From Chryseobacterium salipaludis (lineage in GTDB: Bacteria; Bacteroidota; Bacteroidia; Flavobacteriales; Weeksellaceae), in NCBI RefSeq assembly GCF_022968825.1, contig NZ_JALHKS010000005.1, forward strand, positions 152,663 to 216,662: 64,000 nt of DNA, written 5' to 3'. The position numbers were made by a program, and so were the translations under genes. Positions 42,442 through 51,277 of the stretch are shown one piece after another. Position 1 is the stretch's first letter, and the number at the start of each line of letters is the position of its first letter. The notes beneath the pieces are model-generated. The model ran no database searches. It saw only the letters and a program-made list of their open reading frames with translations, and was not told the origin of the DNA.

Positions 42442-42903
42442 ATGAATTTTCTGCGAAATACTTTTGCGGTCCTCACCGGGCTGGCTGTTGCAGGCCTGCT
42501 GATTTCGCTGGGGATCCGGCTCAATTCATCATGGATTACCTATGATGAGTTTGCGCCTTTCCAGCGGTGGGAGTCACTGCTAAAATCAATGGAACACAAA
42601 CCCTATTTTTTTGTGGCGCTTCTGATTTCCTCCGGAATTGCAGCCACGGTTGGCGGGGTGGTTACAGCGATTATTGTGAAATATGCGAAGGTAGCGTACG
42701 CAATTCTGATTGGATTTATCCTCTTGTTTATGGCGATGCTGGATATCATCATTTTCCCGTATCATCCTACTTTTTATAAAATCCTGATTTTCCTCACTTT
42801 CTTTCCCTTTGCCTGGATCGGCGGAAAGATTACCGAGGTTATTTACCTCCGAAAGAAAAGACGGGAGAAGAAATTATTGCAAAAGAAAAACGCAGCATCT
42901 TAA
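42442..42903 (+). CDS. Conserved four-helix membrane protein
   Basis: 153 residues with membrane segments at about 5-25, 52-73, 78-100 and 108-128 and a strongly basic tail (RKKRREKKLLQKKN). No named family recognised. It directly follows ridA without a gap, so the two are cotranscribed. The terminator at 42880-42921 overlaps its last codons. Confidence 0.75.
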   Translation: MNFLRNTFAVLTGLAVAGLLISLGIRLNSSWITYDEFAPFQRWESLLKSMEHKPYFFVALLISSGIAATVGGVVTAIIVKYAKVAYAILIGFILLFMAMLDIIIFPYHPTFYKILIFLTFFPFAWIGGKITEVIYLRKKRREKKLLQKKNAAS

Positions 42904-42921
42904 AATAGTGCTGCGTTTTTT
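42880..42921 (+). terminator. Terminator, copy 1 of a 42-bp repeat
   Basis: AACGCAGCA/TGCTGCGTT stem (42889-42917) and T-run. The whole 42-bp block, from CAAAAG to the T-run, recurs with one difference at 43985-44026. It overlaps the 3' end of the membrane-protein gene. Confidence 0.85.
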
Positions 42922-43002
42922 TGTTAGTTAAATCAGTTATAGCATATTAAACGGTTTAAAGATTTTTACTGCTGAAAATCTCTAGCAGTTTGGGATTATT
43001 AT

Positions 43003-43659
43003 TTAAATAGTGTCGATCACTTTATTTTCGCGTCTGTAAAGAATATAGGAATAGACCGCAGGGACAACAGCAATAATTACAGTGATTGATATAAAAGCTA
43101 TGCTGATCATCTGTTCATTTAATACTAATGTCAATATAATTACCACCAATCCACCCGCGAACCACCACTTTCCGGCGAGCACATGGGTTTTCTTCCAAAC
43201 ATTTTCGTTTTCCAATGTCCACGGCGTACGAATCCCGATGAAATAGTTGGGTTTAATCGTCTTAAAATAATTTCCCAGTACTGTATAAAACACGCCAAGC
43301 AGCAGGAATATCAGGCTTTGCTCCCCCGTATTTTTGTTGCCTGACATATAAATAATGAGAATAGCCAATGCTGACATTAACAAGGTAACTATAAATTTCA
43401 GAGCGTAATATTTTGATCCTATACTGTTTATCTGCTTTTTTGGATCAATGACCGGCAAAATGGAAAAGATGACATAGGTGAAAACCGGTAACAAACCAGA
43501 CAAAACCAGCAGAGTCATTTTGCTTCCGTATCCATCGGGAGCACCATGTATATTCCAGTGAATGGGTACGCTTTCCGGTAGCGTGTGCCAGATCAGGCTA
43601 ATATAAATGAAGGGCAGCAGAACAACGGCGAGTAACGAAATTTCTTTTTTTGTTTTCAT
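43003..43659 (-). CDS. sdpI: SdpI-family membrane protein (DUF1648)
   Basis: 218 residues, six membrane segments. The N-terminal DUF1648 part (LLPFIYISLIWHTLPESVPIHWNIHGAPDGYGSKMT) and the SdpI part (GNYFKTIKPNYFIGIRTPWTLENENVWKKTH) are both clear. In Bacillus, SdpI is the immunity and signalling protein against the SdpC toxin and sequesters SdpR at the membrane. No sdpC-like toxin gene is found here, so the signal is unknown. It follows the ArsR-type gene by 4 bp. Confidence 0.9.
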   Translation of the reverse strand: MKTKKEISLLAVVLLPFIYISLIWHTLPESVPIHWNIHGAPDGYGSKMTLLVLSGLLPVFTYVIFSILPVIDPKKQINSIGSKYYALKFIVTLLMSALAILIIYMSGNKNTGEQSLIFLLLGVFYTVLGNYFKTIKPNYFIGIRTPWTLENENVWKKTHVLAGKWWFAGGLVVIILTLVLNEQMISIAFISITVIIAVVPAVYSYILYRRENKVIDTI

Positions 43660-43663
43660 ACTT

Positions 43664-43918
43664 TTAATTTTTAAGATTTAAAATCCAGGCAAGGATATCT
43701 TCCAGGATACTGGTGTTAAGTGAATATTGTACGAATTGTCCTTTTTTCTCGCTGGTGATCAGTCCTGCTTGTTTCAGCAAATCCAGATGATGTGAAATAC
43801 TGGGTTTGGAAATCTGAAAGTGATCCGCAATCTGGCCTGCCGTCATATCATTTTCTTTCAGTAACTCGACAATCTTCCTGCGTGTTTCATCATTTAAGGC
43901 TTTAAAAAGCGCATTCAT
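43664..43918 (-). CDS. sdpR: ArsR-family autorepressor, SdpR-like
   Basis: 84 residues: a winged-helix domain with ALNDETRRKIVELLKENDM, the recognition region QIADHFQISKPSISHHLDLLKQAGLI, and the wing KKGQFVQYSLN. No metal-binding Cys or His set of ArsR/CadC type is present, as in SdpR. It heads the sdpR-sdpI operon. An inverted repeat 11-30 bp upstream is the likely autorepression site. Confidence 0.9.
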   Translation of the reverse strand: MNALFKALNDETRRKIVELLKENDMTAGQIADHFQISKPSISHHLDLLKQAGLITSEKKGQFVQYSLNTSILEDILAWILNLKN

Positions 43919-43928
43919 CTACTTAGTT

Positions 43929-43948
43929 ATTTAGACAAATATCTAAAT
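43929..43948 (-). promoter_or_regulatory. Probable SdpR operator
   Basis: Inverted repeat ATTTAGA-N6-TCTAAAT, 11 bp upstream of the sdpR start. It lies where the -7 box would be expected, so binding would block transcription. Confidence 0.65.
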
Positions 43949-43984
43949 ACTATTTGAATAAAACAATACTCGGTTAAACTTTAA

Positions 43985-44026
43985 CAAAAGAAAAACGCAG
44001 CATCTTAAAAAAGTGCTGCGTTTTTT
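43985..44026 (-). terminator. Terminator, copy 2 of a 42-bp repeat
   Basis: Same stem (43994-44022) and flanks as 42880-42921, 41 of 42 bases, in the same orientation. Lies 17 bp after the degQ stop on the minus strand; A's on the left provide the T-run for degQ. Confidence 0.85.
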
Positions 44027-44043
44027 ATTATCAATTATATCGC

Positions 44044-45561
44044 TTAAGGCATTTTAAATCCCCGGGTGTTAATCCGGCCATAGGCATCCACATATTTAAT
44101 CTGGACATTTCCTGTATGTGACTTCAGGAGTTTTTCAATATCCTTCTGGGAATTCACCGGTTTTCCGTTTACTTCAATAATAATATATCCGTCCACTACA
44201 CCGATCTCCGCCATCAGGCTGCCGCCCACCACATTTCTGGCAATTACGCCGGAATCCAGTCCATAGTCGGTTTTATACCGCTCACTCAGTGGCTCGAATT
44301 CCGAACCGATTTTTTCCGTTACGGTCAGGTCTGCTTTACTTCTCAGGGAAGTTCCCCCTTTTTCATCTTTCAGTGTTACGTTGGTTGTATATGTTTTACC
44401 ATTTCGGTTATAGGTTACCGCTACTCTGTCGCCCGGACGCTTGCTGCCAACCACGAAGGAAAGATCATAATAACTGCCAATCTCCACGTTATCCACTTTG
44501 GTAATAATATCACCTGTGCGAAGGCCTGCATCCTCTGCGCCTCCTTTTTCGCTCACCTGCAACAGCAGTACACCGTTTCCGCCTTTTATCTTGGCATTTC
44601 TTTCACGGTTATAAGCCGCCACGGCACGCTGATCAGATAAATCCAACGGAACCACGCCCAGGAAGCCGCGCTGTACCAAACCGAATTTCTTCAGGTCCTC
44701 CACCACTTTTCTCGCCAGGTTGGATGGTACGGCAAAACCATAGCCTTCGTAATATCCTGTTTTGGAAGAAATCGCGGAGTTAATGCCAATCAGTTCACCC
44801 TGCGGATTTACCAGAGCACCACCCGAGTTCCCGGGATTAATCGCCGCATCTGTCTGAATAAAGCTTTCAATCGGCGTACGCGACTGCTGGCTCAGCAAAT
44901 CAATGGAACGTCCTTTTGCAGAAACAATTCCCGCGGTCACGGTGGAGTTCAGTCCCATCGGGTTACCGACAGCCAAAACCCACTGTCCTACTTCCACATT
45001 ATCAGAGTTGGCAAAGTTCAGGAAAGGCAATCCTTTATCTTCAATCTTCAGCAGCGCAATATCAGTTGTCGGGTCGGTTCCCACCAAATTGGCAACGTAG
45101 GTTTTCTTATTGGAAAGCACTACTTCCAGCTTACTGGCGTTGGCCACCACGTGGTTATTGGAAATAATATAGCCGTCCGGAGAAATAATCACACCGGAAC
45201 CCATCCCGCTCGGCATGGCAGGTGCGTCCTGTGGCGTCTGTTGTCTTTGCGGCATACCGCCACGGGGACCAAAGAATAAATCAAACCAATCGCTTTCGCT
45301 GCGTCCGCGCTGCGTTCTGTTGGAGAAGTTGGTAATACTCACCACGGCAGGAACTGTCAGTTTGGCAGCCTGCACGAAATCATCACCCACTCCTGTCATA
45401 TTAAAGGAAGCATATTTCGCGTCCGTATTCTTCGGTGCGAAATACGAAAATTCTGAATCCTGCGCTTTTTCGCCATAGTAATGAATAGCGCCAAAGGTGG
45501 TGGCACCCGACATTACGCCCACTACTGCGTACGGAACCAGCTTCTTAAAAGTATTTTTCAT
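44044..45561 (-). CDS. degQ: DegQ/HtrA-type Do-family serine protease
   Basis: 505 residues from the second ATG (45561; another lies two codons upstream). The N-terminal membrane/signal segment is near residues 10-28. The trypsin-like domain carries the triad (numbered from the upstream ATG) His139 (SNNHVV), Asp169 (TTDIALL) and Ser248 (NPGNSGGA). Two PDZ domains follow (about 290-390 and 420-505). An insert QQTPQDAPAMPSGMG precedes the protease core. It degrades or refolds damaged envelope proteins. A -7 box TAAATTTG at 45614-45607 (minus strand) is present; the 260-bp gap to the next gene also holds that gene's promoter. Confidence 0.93.
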   Translation of the reverse strand: MKNTFKKLVPYAVVGVMSGATTFGAIHYYGEKAQDSEFSYFAPKNTDAKYASFNMTGVGDDFVQAAKLTVPAVVSITNFSNRTQRGRSESDWFDLFFGPRGGMPQRQQTPQDAPAMPSGMGSGVIISPDGYIISNNHVVANASKLEVVLSNKKTYVANLVGTDPTTDIALLKIEDKGLPFLNFANSDNVEVGQWVLAVGNPMGLNSTVTAGIVSAKGRSIDLLSQQSRTPIESFIQTDAAINPGNSGGALVNPQGELIGINSAISSKTGYYEGYGFAVPSNLARKVVEDLKKFGLVQRGFLGVVPLDLSDQRAVAAYNRERNAKIKGGNGVLLLQVSEKGGAEDAGLRTGDIITKVDNVEIGSYYDLSFVVGSKRPGDRVAVTYNRNGKTYTTNVTLKDEKGGTSLRSKADLTVTEKIGSEFEPLSERYKTDYGLDSGVIARNVVGGSLMAEIGVVDGYIIIEVNGKPVNSQKDIEKLLKSHTGNVQIKYVDAYGRINTRGFKMP

Positions 45562-45746
45562 CGTCATTAAATAATTTAAAACATTAGTTGGATACTCTCT
45601 GTATCACAAATTTAATGCTAAATAAGTATAAGGATAAAACAGGTTGTTTCAAGTTTAACTATTAATTAACAGCAGCCTGCCGTTTTTTAATTTATTTTTA
45701 AGAAGATCAACTGTAATAAAGAAAACCGACTCATTAAATTCTCAAA

Positions 45747-45778
45747 TTTTAACAGCGCTGCGCGATTTTGTATCTTTG
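45747..45778 (+). promoter_or_regulatory. Promoter of the amidinotransferase-family gene
   Basis: TTTT at 45747-45750, 20-bp spacer, TATCTTTG at 45771-45778. The -7 box is a full match and the -33 box partial; 51 bp to the start codon. Confidence 0.6.
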
Positions 45779-45828
45779 CAAAAGCTGCCAAAAAGGTCAT
45801 TTTTGCTGGCAGTGACTAAAACGTTTTT

Positions 45829-46743
45829 ATGAAATTAAATATAAAAAATGAAACCGGCCGCCTGCGCTCCGTCGTACTGGGACAGCCGGGTTCGCTGGGT
45901 GGCGTACCCGCACTGGAAGACAGTTACGATGCAAAATCCTACCATACCTTACTGCAGGGAAATTACCCGACAGAAGAACAGGTGGTCCGCGAAATGGATA
46001 TCTTCGAGCAGGTTCTGGTAAAACACGGTGTGGAAGTATTCCGGCCGGAAATTATTTTAAATTATAACCAGGTTTTCGCGCGTGATGTAGCGTTTGTGAT
46101 TGAAGATAAAATGATTATCTCCAATGTTATTGCTGACCGCGCTGACGAGCAGGATGCCTACAAGTCGATTTTTGAACAGGTGAAATGGCGCGACATTATC
46201 AACCTGCCGGATACTGCACATATCGAGGGCGGTGATGTGATTGTGTGGAATGATTTCCTTTTTATCGGCACTTGCTTTTCTGAAGATTACCGAAACTTTA
46301 AAACCGCGCGTACCAACGAATACGCCATCGAAATTCTGAAAGAATATTTTCCGAAAAAGCGTATCCTGGATTTTGAATTAAATAAAAACGACCGCGATCC
46401 GTTCGAAGGAATTTTGCATCTGGATTGCACGTTCAACCCGGTCGGAACAGATAAGTGTATTATTTACGAAGACGGTTTCGTGGATGAAAGTGATTACCAT
46501 TTAATCCTGGATATCTTCGGTGAGGAAAACTGCTTCCATGCTACCAGACAGGAAATGTTTGAGATGGTGCCGAATATCTTTTCCATTGCGCCGGATATCG
46601 TTGTATCCGACAGCGCCTTCACGAGACTGAATCAGCACTTACGTGAAAACTGGGGAATCCTGGTTGAAGAAATTCCGTACCGTGAAATTTCTAAAATGGG
46701 CGGTTTGCTTCGTTGCTCTACCATGCCGCTGGTTCGCGATTAA
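45829..46743 (+). CDS. Amidinotransferase/dimethylarginine-hydrolase-like protein
   Basis: 304 residues of the guanidino-group-modifying superfamily. ARDVAFVIEDKMI, the acidic pair in AHIEGGDVIVW, the catalytic His of GILHLDCTFNPVG, and the nucleophile Cys near the end (GGLLRCSTMPL) are all in place. Members hydrolyse or transfer the amidine group of arginine or methylated arginines. The substrate is not determined. It converges on cutC with a 4-bp overlap, and a second enzyme of the same superfamily lies 730 bp downstream. Confidence 0.85.
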   Translation: MKLNIKNETGRLRSVVLGQPGSLGGVPALEDSYDAKSYHTLLQGNYPTEEQVVREMDIFEQVLVKHGVEVFRPEIILNYNQVFARDVAFVIEDKMIISNVIADRADEQDAYKSIFEQVKWRDIINLPDTAHIEGGDVIVWNDFLFIGTCFSEDYRNFKTARTNEYAIEILKEYFPKKRILDFELNKNDRDPFEGILHLDCTFNPVGTDKCIIYEDGFVDESDYHLILDIFGEENCFHATRQEMFEMVPNIFSIAPDIVVSDSAFTRLNQHLRENWGILVEEIPYREISKMGGLLRCSTMPLVRD

Positions 46744-47399
46744 TAGTTCACACTGCTGTACTGCTTCAGTCTTTTGATTTCATCGGCTGTGGCATACGAG
46801 TCATATTTACTGATGCCTGTTGCCTGAAAGCAGCGGGCATCTGCATTTTCAGCCAGGTAGGAAATTTCTTCCGCGCTGTCAATGCCACCGATAATGATCT
46901 GAATTCTGTGCTGATATTTATTAATAATCTCCTTTAATTCTTCGGTTCTGCAATGCCGCGCCGGCAAAACGACCGACCGAAAACCCAGCCGGATTAACTC
47001 ATACACTTCGGCCTCTAAAGAATCGCAGCGGTGCGCGGCAAGATAAAAACTGCACGGCAGCTCACCCGCAAGTTCCAGCATCTCACGACAACGGCTAACT
47101 TCGATTTTGCCCTGTGCAGTCAGCAGGCCAAAAACAAAACCATCTGCCGCTGCCTGGCCAAAGGTGATGACTTCATTTTTCATTCTTTTAAACTCTTCAT
47201 CGGAATAATAAAAAGAACGGCCGCGCGGATGGATGAAAATATGGATGGGCTTACGGTAATTTCTTTTCAGGTACTGAAACTCGTAGAAATCCGGCACCAG
47301 AGCTTCTGTGCCGGTCTGGGGTGCAAAGACAATGCGGTCTGCCACGGATTGTAAAGCAATTTCAGCAGAGGTAATTTCAGCACACAAGATCTCGAGCAT
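46740..47399 (-). CDS. cutC: CutC family protein
   Basis: 219 residues, a TIM-barrel of the CutC family: EILCAEITSAEIALQ, the IHIFIHPRGRSFYYSDEEFKRM block (family RPR-G-F-YS), GFVFGLLTAQGKIE, and FYLAAHRCDS (Ala and His replace the common TFHRAFD). Once linked to copper tolerance, the role is in fact unsettled. No copper pump or regulator lies near. Confidence 0.87.
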   Translation of the reverse strand: MLEILCAEITSAEIALQSVADRIVFAPQTGTEALVPDFYEFQYLKRNYRKPIHIFIHPRGRSFYYSDEEFKRMKNEVITFGQAAADGFVFGLLTAQGKIEVSRCREMLELAGELPCSFYLAAHRCDSLEAEVYELIRLGFRSVVLPARHCRTEELKEIINKYQHRIQIIIGGIDSAEEISYLAENADARCFQATGISKYDSYATADEIKRLKQYSSVNY

Positions 47400-47473
47400 A
47401 ACAGGTTTTTATTATGCTTAAATTTAAGTAATTTTGTGTACATATAAAACCAACTTTATTTAATCCTTTAACC

Positions 47474-48442
47474 ATGCAAACAGCTGATACCGTGCTGATG
47501 ATCGAACCGGTTGCGTTCGGGTACAATGCACAAACGGCAGAAAATAATTATTTCCAGGTAGAACAGAAAGAAGAAAACATTCAGGAGCGCGCCCTGCAAG
47601 AGTTCAATAATTTCGTGGCGAAACTTCGCAGCAAGGGAATTCAGGTAATCACCGTGAAAGATACAGTGGAACCGCATACGCCCGACAGTATTTTTCCAAA
47701 TAACTGGGTGAGTTTTGACCCGAACGGTACGGCAGTCACCTATCCGATGTTTGCCCCGAACCGCCGGGTAGAAAGACGTGATGATATTCTGGAAGCAGTG
47801 CGCCAGGCTGGTTTTACCCTATCTAAAATTGATGACCGTTCCGGGAGTGAAGCGGAAGAAAAATTTCTGGAAGGAACCGGCAGTATGATCTTTGACCACG
47901 CGAATAAAATCGCCTACGGCTCGGTTTCTCTTCGTTTAGATGAGGAACTGTTTCGCAAATTCTGTGCAGATTACGGATATCAGGCTGTTGTTTTTCACTC
48001 CTATCAGCATGTGGGAGACCAGCGCCTGCCGATTTATCATACCAATGTAATGATGTGCATTGCCGACAAATTCGCCGTGATTTGCCTGGATTGTATTGAT
48101 GATGAACTGGAACGCCAAAAAGTGCAGGAAATGATTAAATCTTCCGGCAAAGAAGTGATCGAAATTTCCGAAGCGCAAATGCAACAGTTCGCTGGGAACA
48201 TGCTCCAGGTACAGAATACGGAAGGAGAAAAATTCCTGGTGATGAGTGAAACGGCGTATAAGTCTTTAACACAGGACCAAATCAGCCGTATTGAAAAGTA
48301 CTGCGAAATCCTGCATGCAGATTTGCATACGATTGAAACCAACGGCGGCGGCAGCGCGCGCTGTATGCTGGCGGAAGTCTTCCTGCCCAAAGCAGAATCA
48401 GCGGAAAAAGAAAAAGTTCAACAAGAAGTTGCTGCACAATAA
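47474..48442 (+). CDS. ctlX: Arginine-deiminase-related protein, CtlX type
   Basis: 322 residues. TADTVLMIEPVAFGYNAQTAENN, the PDSIFPNNWVSFDPNGTAVTYPM block, FLEGTGSMIFDH, the His of PIYHTNVMMC and the nucleophile Cys of GGGSARCMLAEVFLP mark the CtlX subgroup of the guanidino-modifying superfamily, annotated as a citrulline-utilising hydrolase. The precise reaction is a family-based inference. A strong terminator at 48462 follows. Confidence 0.87.
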   Translation: MQTADTVLMIEPVAFGYNAQTAENNYFQVEQKEENIQERALQEFNNFVAKLRSKGIQVITVKDTVEPHTPDSIFPNNWVSFDPNGTAVTYPMFAPNRRVERRDDILEAVRQAGFTLSKIDDRSGSEAEEKFLEGTGSMIFDHANKIAYGSVSLRLDEELFRKFCADYGYQAVVFHSYQHVGDQRLPIYHTNVMMCIADKFAVICLDCIDDELERQKVQEMIKSSGKEVIEISEAQMQQFAGNMLQVQNTEGEKFLVMSETAYKSLTQDQISRIEKYCEILHADLHTIETNGGGSARCMLAEVFLPKAESAEKEKVQQEVAAQ

Positions 48443-48461
48443 ATTTTCAACTTCCAAATAA

Positions 48462-48491
48462 AACTGCCCGCGCCAAATGGTGCGGGCAGTT
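48462..48491. terminator. Bidirectional terminator
   Basis: 10-bp arms AACTGCCCGC/GCGGGCAGTT between the convergent ctlX and outer-membrane barrel genes. Confidence 0.8.
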
Positions 48492-48508
48492 CTGTTGAAT
48501 GAAAAAAA

Positions 48509-50719
48509 TTAATTAGTACGTGATTTTATATCATCCGCAGCGCTGTCGATTTTGCGGATTCTTTTTACTTTCTGGTTGCCGAAATTGTACACTACCGTGA
48601 ACTGCAGACCGCGGCGATACTGGTTTTGGCGGATAATATTGTAGTTGCCATTATCTTGTACATCATAAATGTTGGTCTTGAATGTGTTTAAAACATCCGT
48701 GGCTTCCAGCGAGAAAGTCCAGTTTTCCCATATTTTCTTGATATTCAGATCCAGTTGCATCAGGCTTTCCAGCTGACCCAGATCGATTTGCTGCTTGTCC
48801 ACATAGAAGTAGTTGGCACCCAGATACCAGGTTTTCTTTTTATCAAGCTGAATGTTGTGGTTAGTTTGCAGGACAAAAGAGGTAGACTCGCGGTAGTTTT
48901 CATACATCGGGAAAATATCGCCGGTCAGTGGATCGCGGTTCAGACTGCCTTTGTTAATATTGTGCTGCACACCTGCATTCAACCCTAAAGTCCAGATACC
49001 TTTAAAGAAACTTTTCTTGGTGCCCAGCATGGCAGACATTTCCTGCGTATCACCAAAATTGGTCCGGATATAACGCAGTTGGTTTTTCCCGTTGATCACA
49101 CCCTGAAGCGGCACTTGTGTAATCTTATCTTTTACCAGGCTGTGCTGCAGAATCAGGAAGTATGCGTTTCGGTACATATACGTAAACTCATGGGAATAGA
49201 TGGAGGAAGCCTTCACAAAAGGATCATTCTGAATGTAGTTATTCTCCGTGAGAATATGCCGTACCGGATTCAGTTCCCAGAAACGCGGCCGCCGCATTCT
49301 GCTGGAAAAAGCATAAGACACATTATTTTGATCGTTGATGGCATAATTGAAACTCACGTACGGAAGCACTTTATAATATTCCTGTGTGATTTTTCTTAAA
49401 CTTTCATCCTGCGCATTGTCGGACGTGCCGACACTTTGCGTGTACTCCAGTCTGGAACCGAGCTTTCCTGAAAACTTAGGTGAAAAGACTTTTTCCAGCG
49501 TCAGGTACGCACCGGCAATATTTTCATCGTATACGAAATGGTTTGGATTATCCTGCTCGGTACCCAACATATAGTTGTATGCCAGGTATTTTGTGTCGTT
49601 GTCCGTTTTTGTCTTATTATAATTTAAGCCAACTGAAGCGGTAAAATCTTTTTTAAACTTTTTAATATAATCTGCCGTGGCCGAAAAGTTATCAATATAC
49701 TGAGGCTGGTCCTGCTCGATAAGGCGGAGTCTCCCGAACCTGTTCCCGGTGGCATCTGCAGCAGTTGTAATATTGTCAGAAACCTGGAAGCGGCGGTATA
49801 GCAGCCCGGCCACATTTAAATTTAATTTACTGCCCAGGGAGTCAATCTTCAGTTCATAATTCAGGTTCAGTGAATTATTATAGCTTCTTGCATCTTCATT
49901 ATTGTCAGTCCAGGTATAACGCGTGGTATTGTCCACCAGGTTTTTGTCCGTGTTAAATAAACTGCTGGTTGCTCCGTAGCTGCGGTTTGCCCAGGAGTTG
50001 TAGGAAAGCGCCAGGTAACTGCGGTCATTAAGCTCATAATCTATGTTAAGGTATCCGCCCAGGTTTTTATTAGGGTCCGTGATGAAACCCTGGGTGCGGG
50101 TAGCCGCCTGGGCATTTCCATTTTCAAGTTCATAAAACTGCTGCTCGATATTCTCGCTGGTATTGATGCTGCCGTTGATGCCCAGTTTCCCTTTGCGGTA
50201 ATTCAAGCTGGTGCTGGCACCGGTACTGTTGTAGTAGTTCTGCTTGTTGAACATCCGGAAGTTTCCGTTGAGCCCGTCAGAAGATTTCTTTTTCAGCACG
50301 ATATTGATGATACCGTCGGATGACTCAAGCCTGTATTCGCTGCCGGGCGTGGTAATGACTTCAATTTTCTGAATATTTTCGCCGGGTGTATTCTTCAGGA
50401 ACTGTTCCAGCGCATCCGCATCCATCTGTGTCGGCCGGCCATTCAGGTAGATGATGGCATTGCCTTTTCCGGCAATCTGCAGTGTCTTATCATCGGTGGA
50501 CGAAACAAGCGGCGTTTCTTTTAGAAGACCAAAGGCGGTATTCCCTTTTGCTACGGGTGTGGAAGCAACATCATACACGAAACGGTCACTTTTACGCTGA
50601 AGGACTTTTTTCGTCATTTTGACTTGCTGAATCGTCTGCGTTTTGGTCGTATCGGTTTTGGTTTGTGCGACCGAGTGCGCCGAGGTAAGGGCAATCAGAG
50701 AAACAATTATTTTTTTCAT
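48509..50719 (-). CDS. Outer-membrane beta-barrel protein, TonB-receptor-like
   Basis: 736 residues. Signal peptide MKKIIVSLIALTSAHSVAQ, then a plug-like region (KGNTAFGLLKETPLV, AIIYLNGRPTQMDADALEQFL, QKIEVITTPGSEYRLESSDGIINIVLKKK) and a ~550-residue barrel of the outer membrane beta-barrel family related to TonB receptors. The usual N-terminal carboxypeptidase-like domain is missing, so it begins directly at the plug. Substrate unknown; no SusD partner lies next to it. About 166 bp without a gene precede it and show no clear promoter. Confidence 0.85.
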   Translation of the reverse strand: MKKIIVSLIALTSAHSVAQTKTDTTKTQTIQQVKMTKKVLQRKSDRFVYDVASTPVAKGNTAFGLLKETPLVSSTDDKTLQIAGKGNAIIYLNGRPTQMDADALEQFLKNTPGENIQKIEVITTPGSEYRLESSDGIINIVLKKKSSDGLNGNFRMFNKQNYYNSTGASTSLNYRKGKLGINGSINTSENIEQQFYELENGNAQAATRTQGFITDPNKNLGGYLNIDYELNDRSYLALSYNSWANRSYGATSSLFNTDKNLVDNTTRYTWTDNNEDARSYNNSLNLNYELKIDSLGSKLNLNVAGLLYRRFQVSDNITTAADATGNRFGRLRLIEQDQPQYIDNFSATADYIKKFKKDFTASVGLNYNKTKTDNDTKYLAYNYMLGTEQDNPNHFVYDENIAGAYLTLEKVFSPKFSGKLGSRLEYTQSVGTSDNAQDESLRKITQEYYKVLPYVSFNYAINDQNNVSYAFSSRMRRPRFWELNPVRHILTENNYIQNDPFVKASSIYSHEFTYMYRNAYFLILQHSLVKDKITQVPLQGVINGKNQLRYIRTNFGDTQEMSAMLGTKKSFFKGIWTLGLNAGVQHNINKGSLNRDPLTGDIFPMYENYRESTSFVLQTNHNIQLDKKKTWYLGANYFYVDKQQIDLGQLESLMQLDLNIKKIWENWTFSLEATDVLNTFKTNIYDVQDNGNYNIIRQNQYRRGLQFTVVYNFGNQKVKRIRKIDSAADDIKSRTN

Positions 50720-50886
50720 GGCAACAGTGGTTTAAGTTTTATTAATTTTAATTTAATGTTATAACACAGTAGTATGTTAAACAAAGTACATATGTACAAC
50801 AGCTAGCATTTCTGCTCTTACTTAATAAGACAATTAAAAATCCGGAATGTTACATCCGGATCAAAAGTTTTTCTGAAATTTAAAAT

Positions 50887-51228
50887 TTATTCTCTGTCGA
50901 AGCGTGCAAGCTTCTTATCAATCCAGATGGTGGCAAAGGGGAAAAATGCAGCCAGCAACGCGAAAACGGTATCCTCATCATCCCATTCAAAAATTTTGCG
51001 CGCAGGAATTAAAAGCAGCAAATACAGTGTAAAGAACAAACCATGAATATTGCCGATAACAATAATGAAGATGGTGGAAGCTAATCCATCCGGGTCATAA
51101 CGCTTCCAAACCATGGCCACACAGTAGAGCAGAAAACAGGAGACCGCCTCGGCAAGACAGATCTGCTTAAACCATTTTATGATTTTTTCCGTGGAATACT
51201 TTGCGAAAAACGCTTCGATAAACTTCAT
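50887..51228 (-). CDS. DUF3817 membrane protein
   Basis: 113 residues with three membrane segments; AEAVSCFLLYCVAM and the GNIHGLFFTLYLLLLI block are the DUF3817 signature. Function not known. Lies 49 bp downstream of nadD on the same strand. Confidence 0.85.
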   Translation of the reverse strand: MKFIEAFFAKYSTEKIIKWFKQICLAEAVSCFLLYCVAMVWKRYDPDGLASTIFIIVIGNIHGLFFTLYLLLLIPARKIFEWDDEDTVFALLAAFFPFATIWIDKKLARFDRE

Positions 51229-51277
51229 AATATCCGATGATTAAGACCCTGCAAAAGTACGGAAATTAAAACTCGTT

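Noticed and set aside
48509..50719. Second SusC-type transporter
   Set aside because: It lacks the N-terminal carboxypeptidase-like domain and a SusD partner; the barrel type is a different outer-membrane family.
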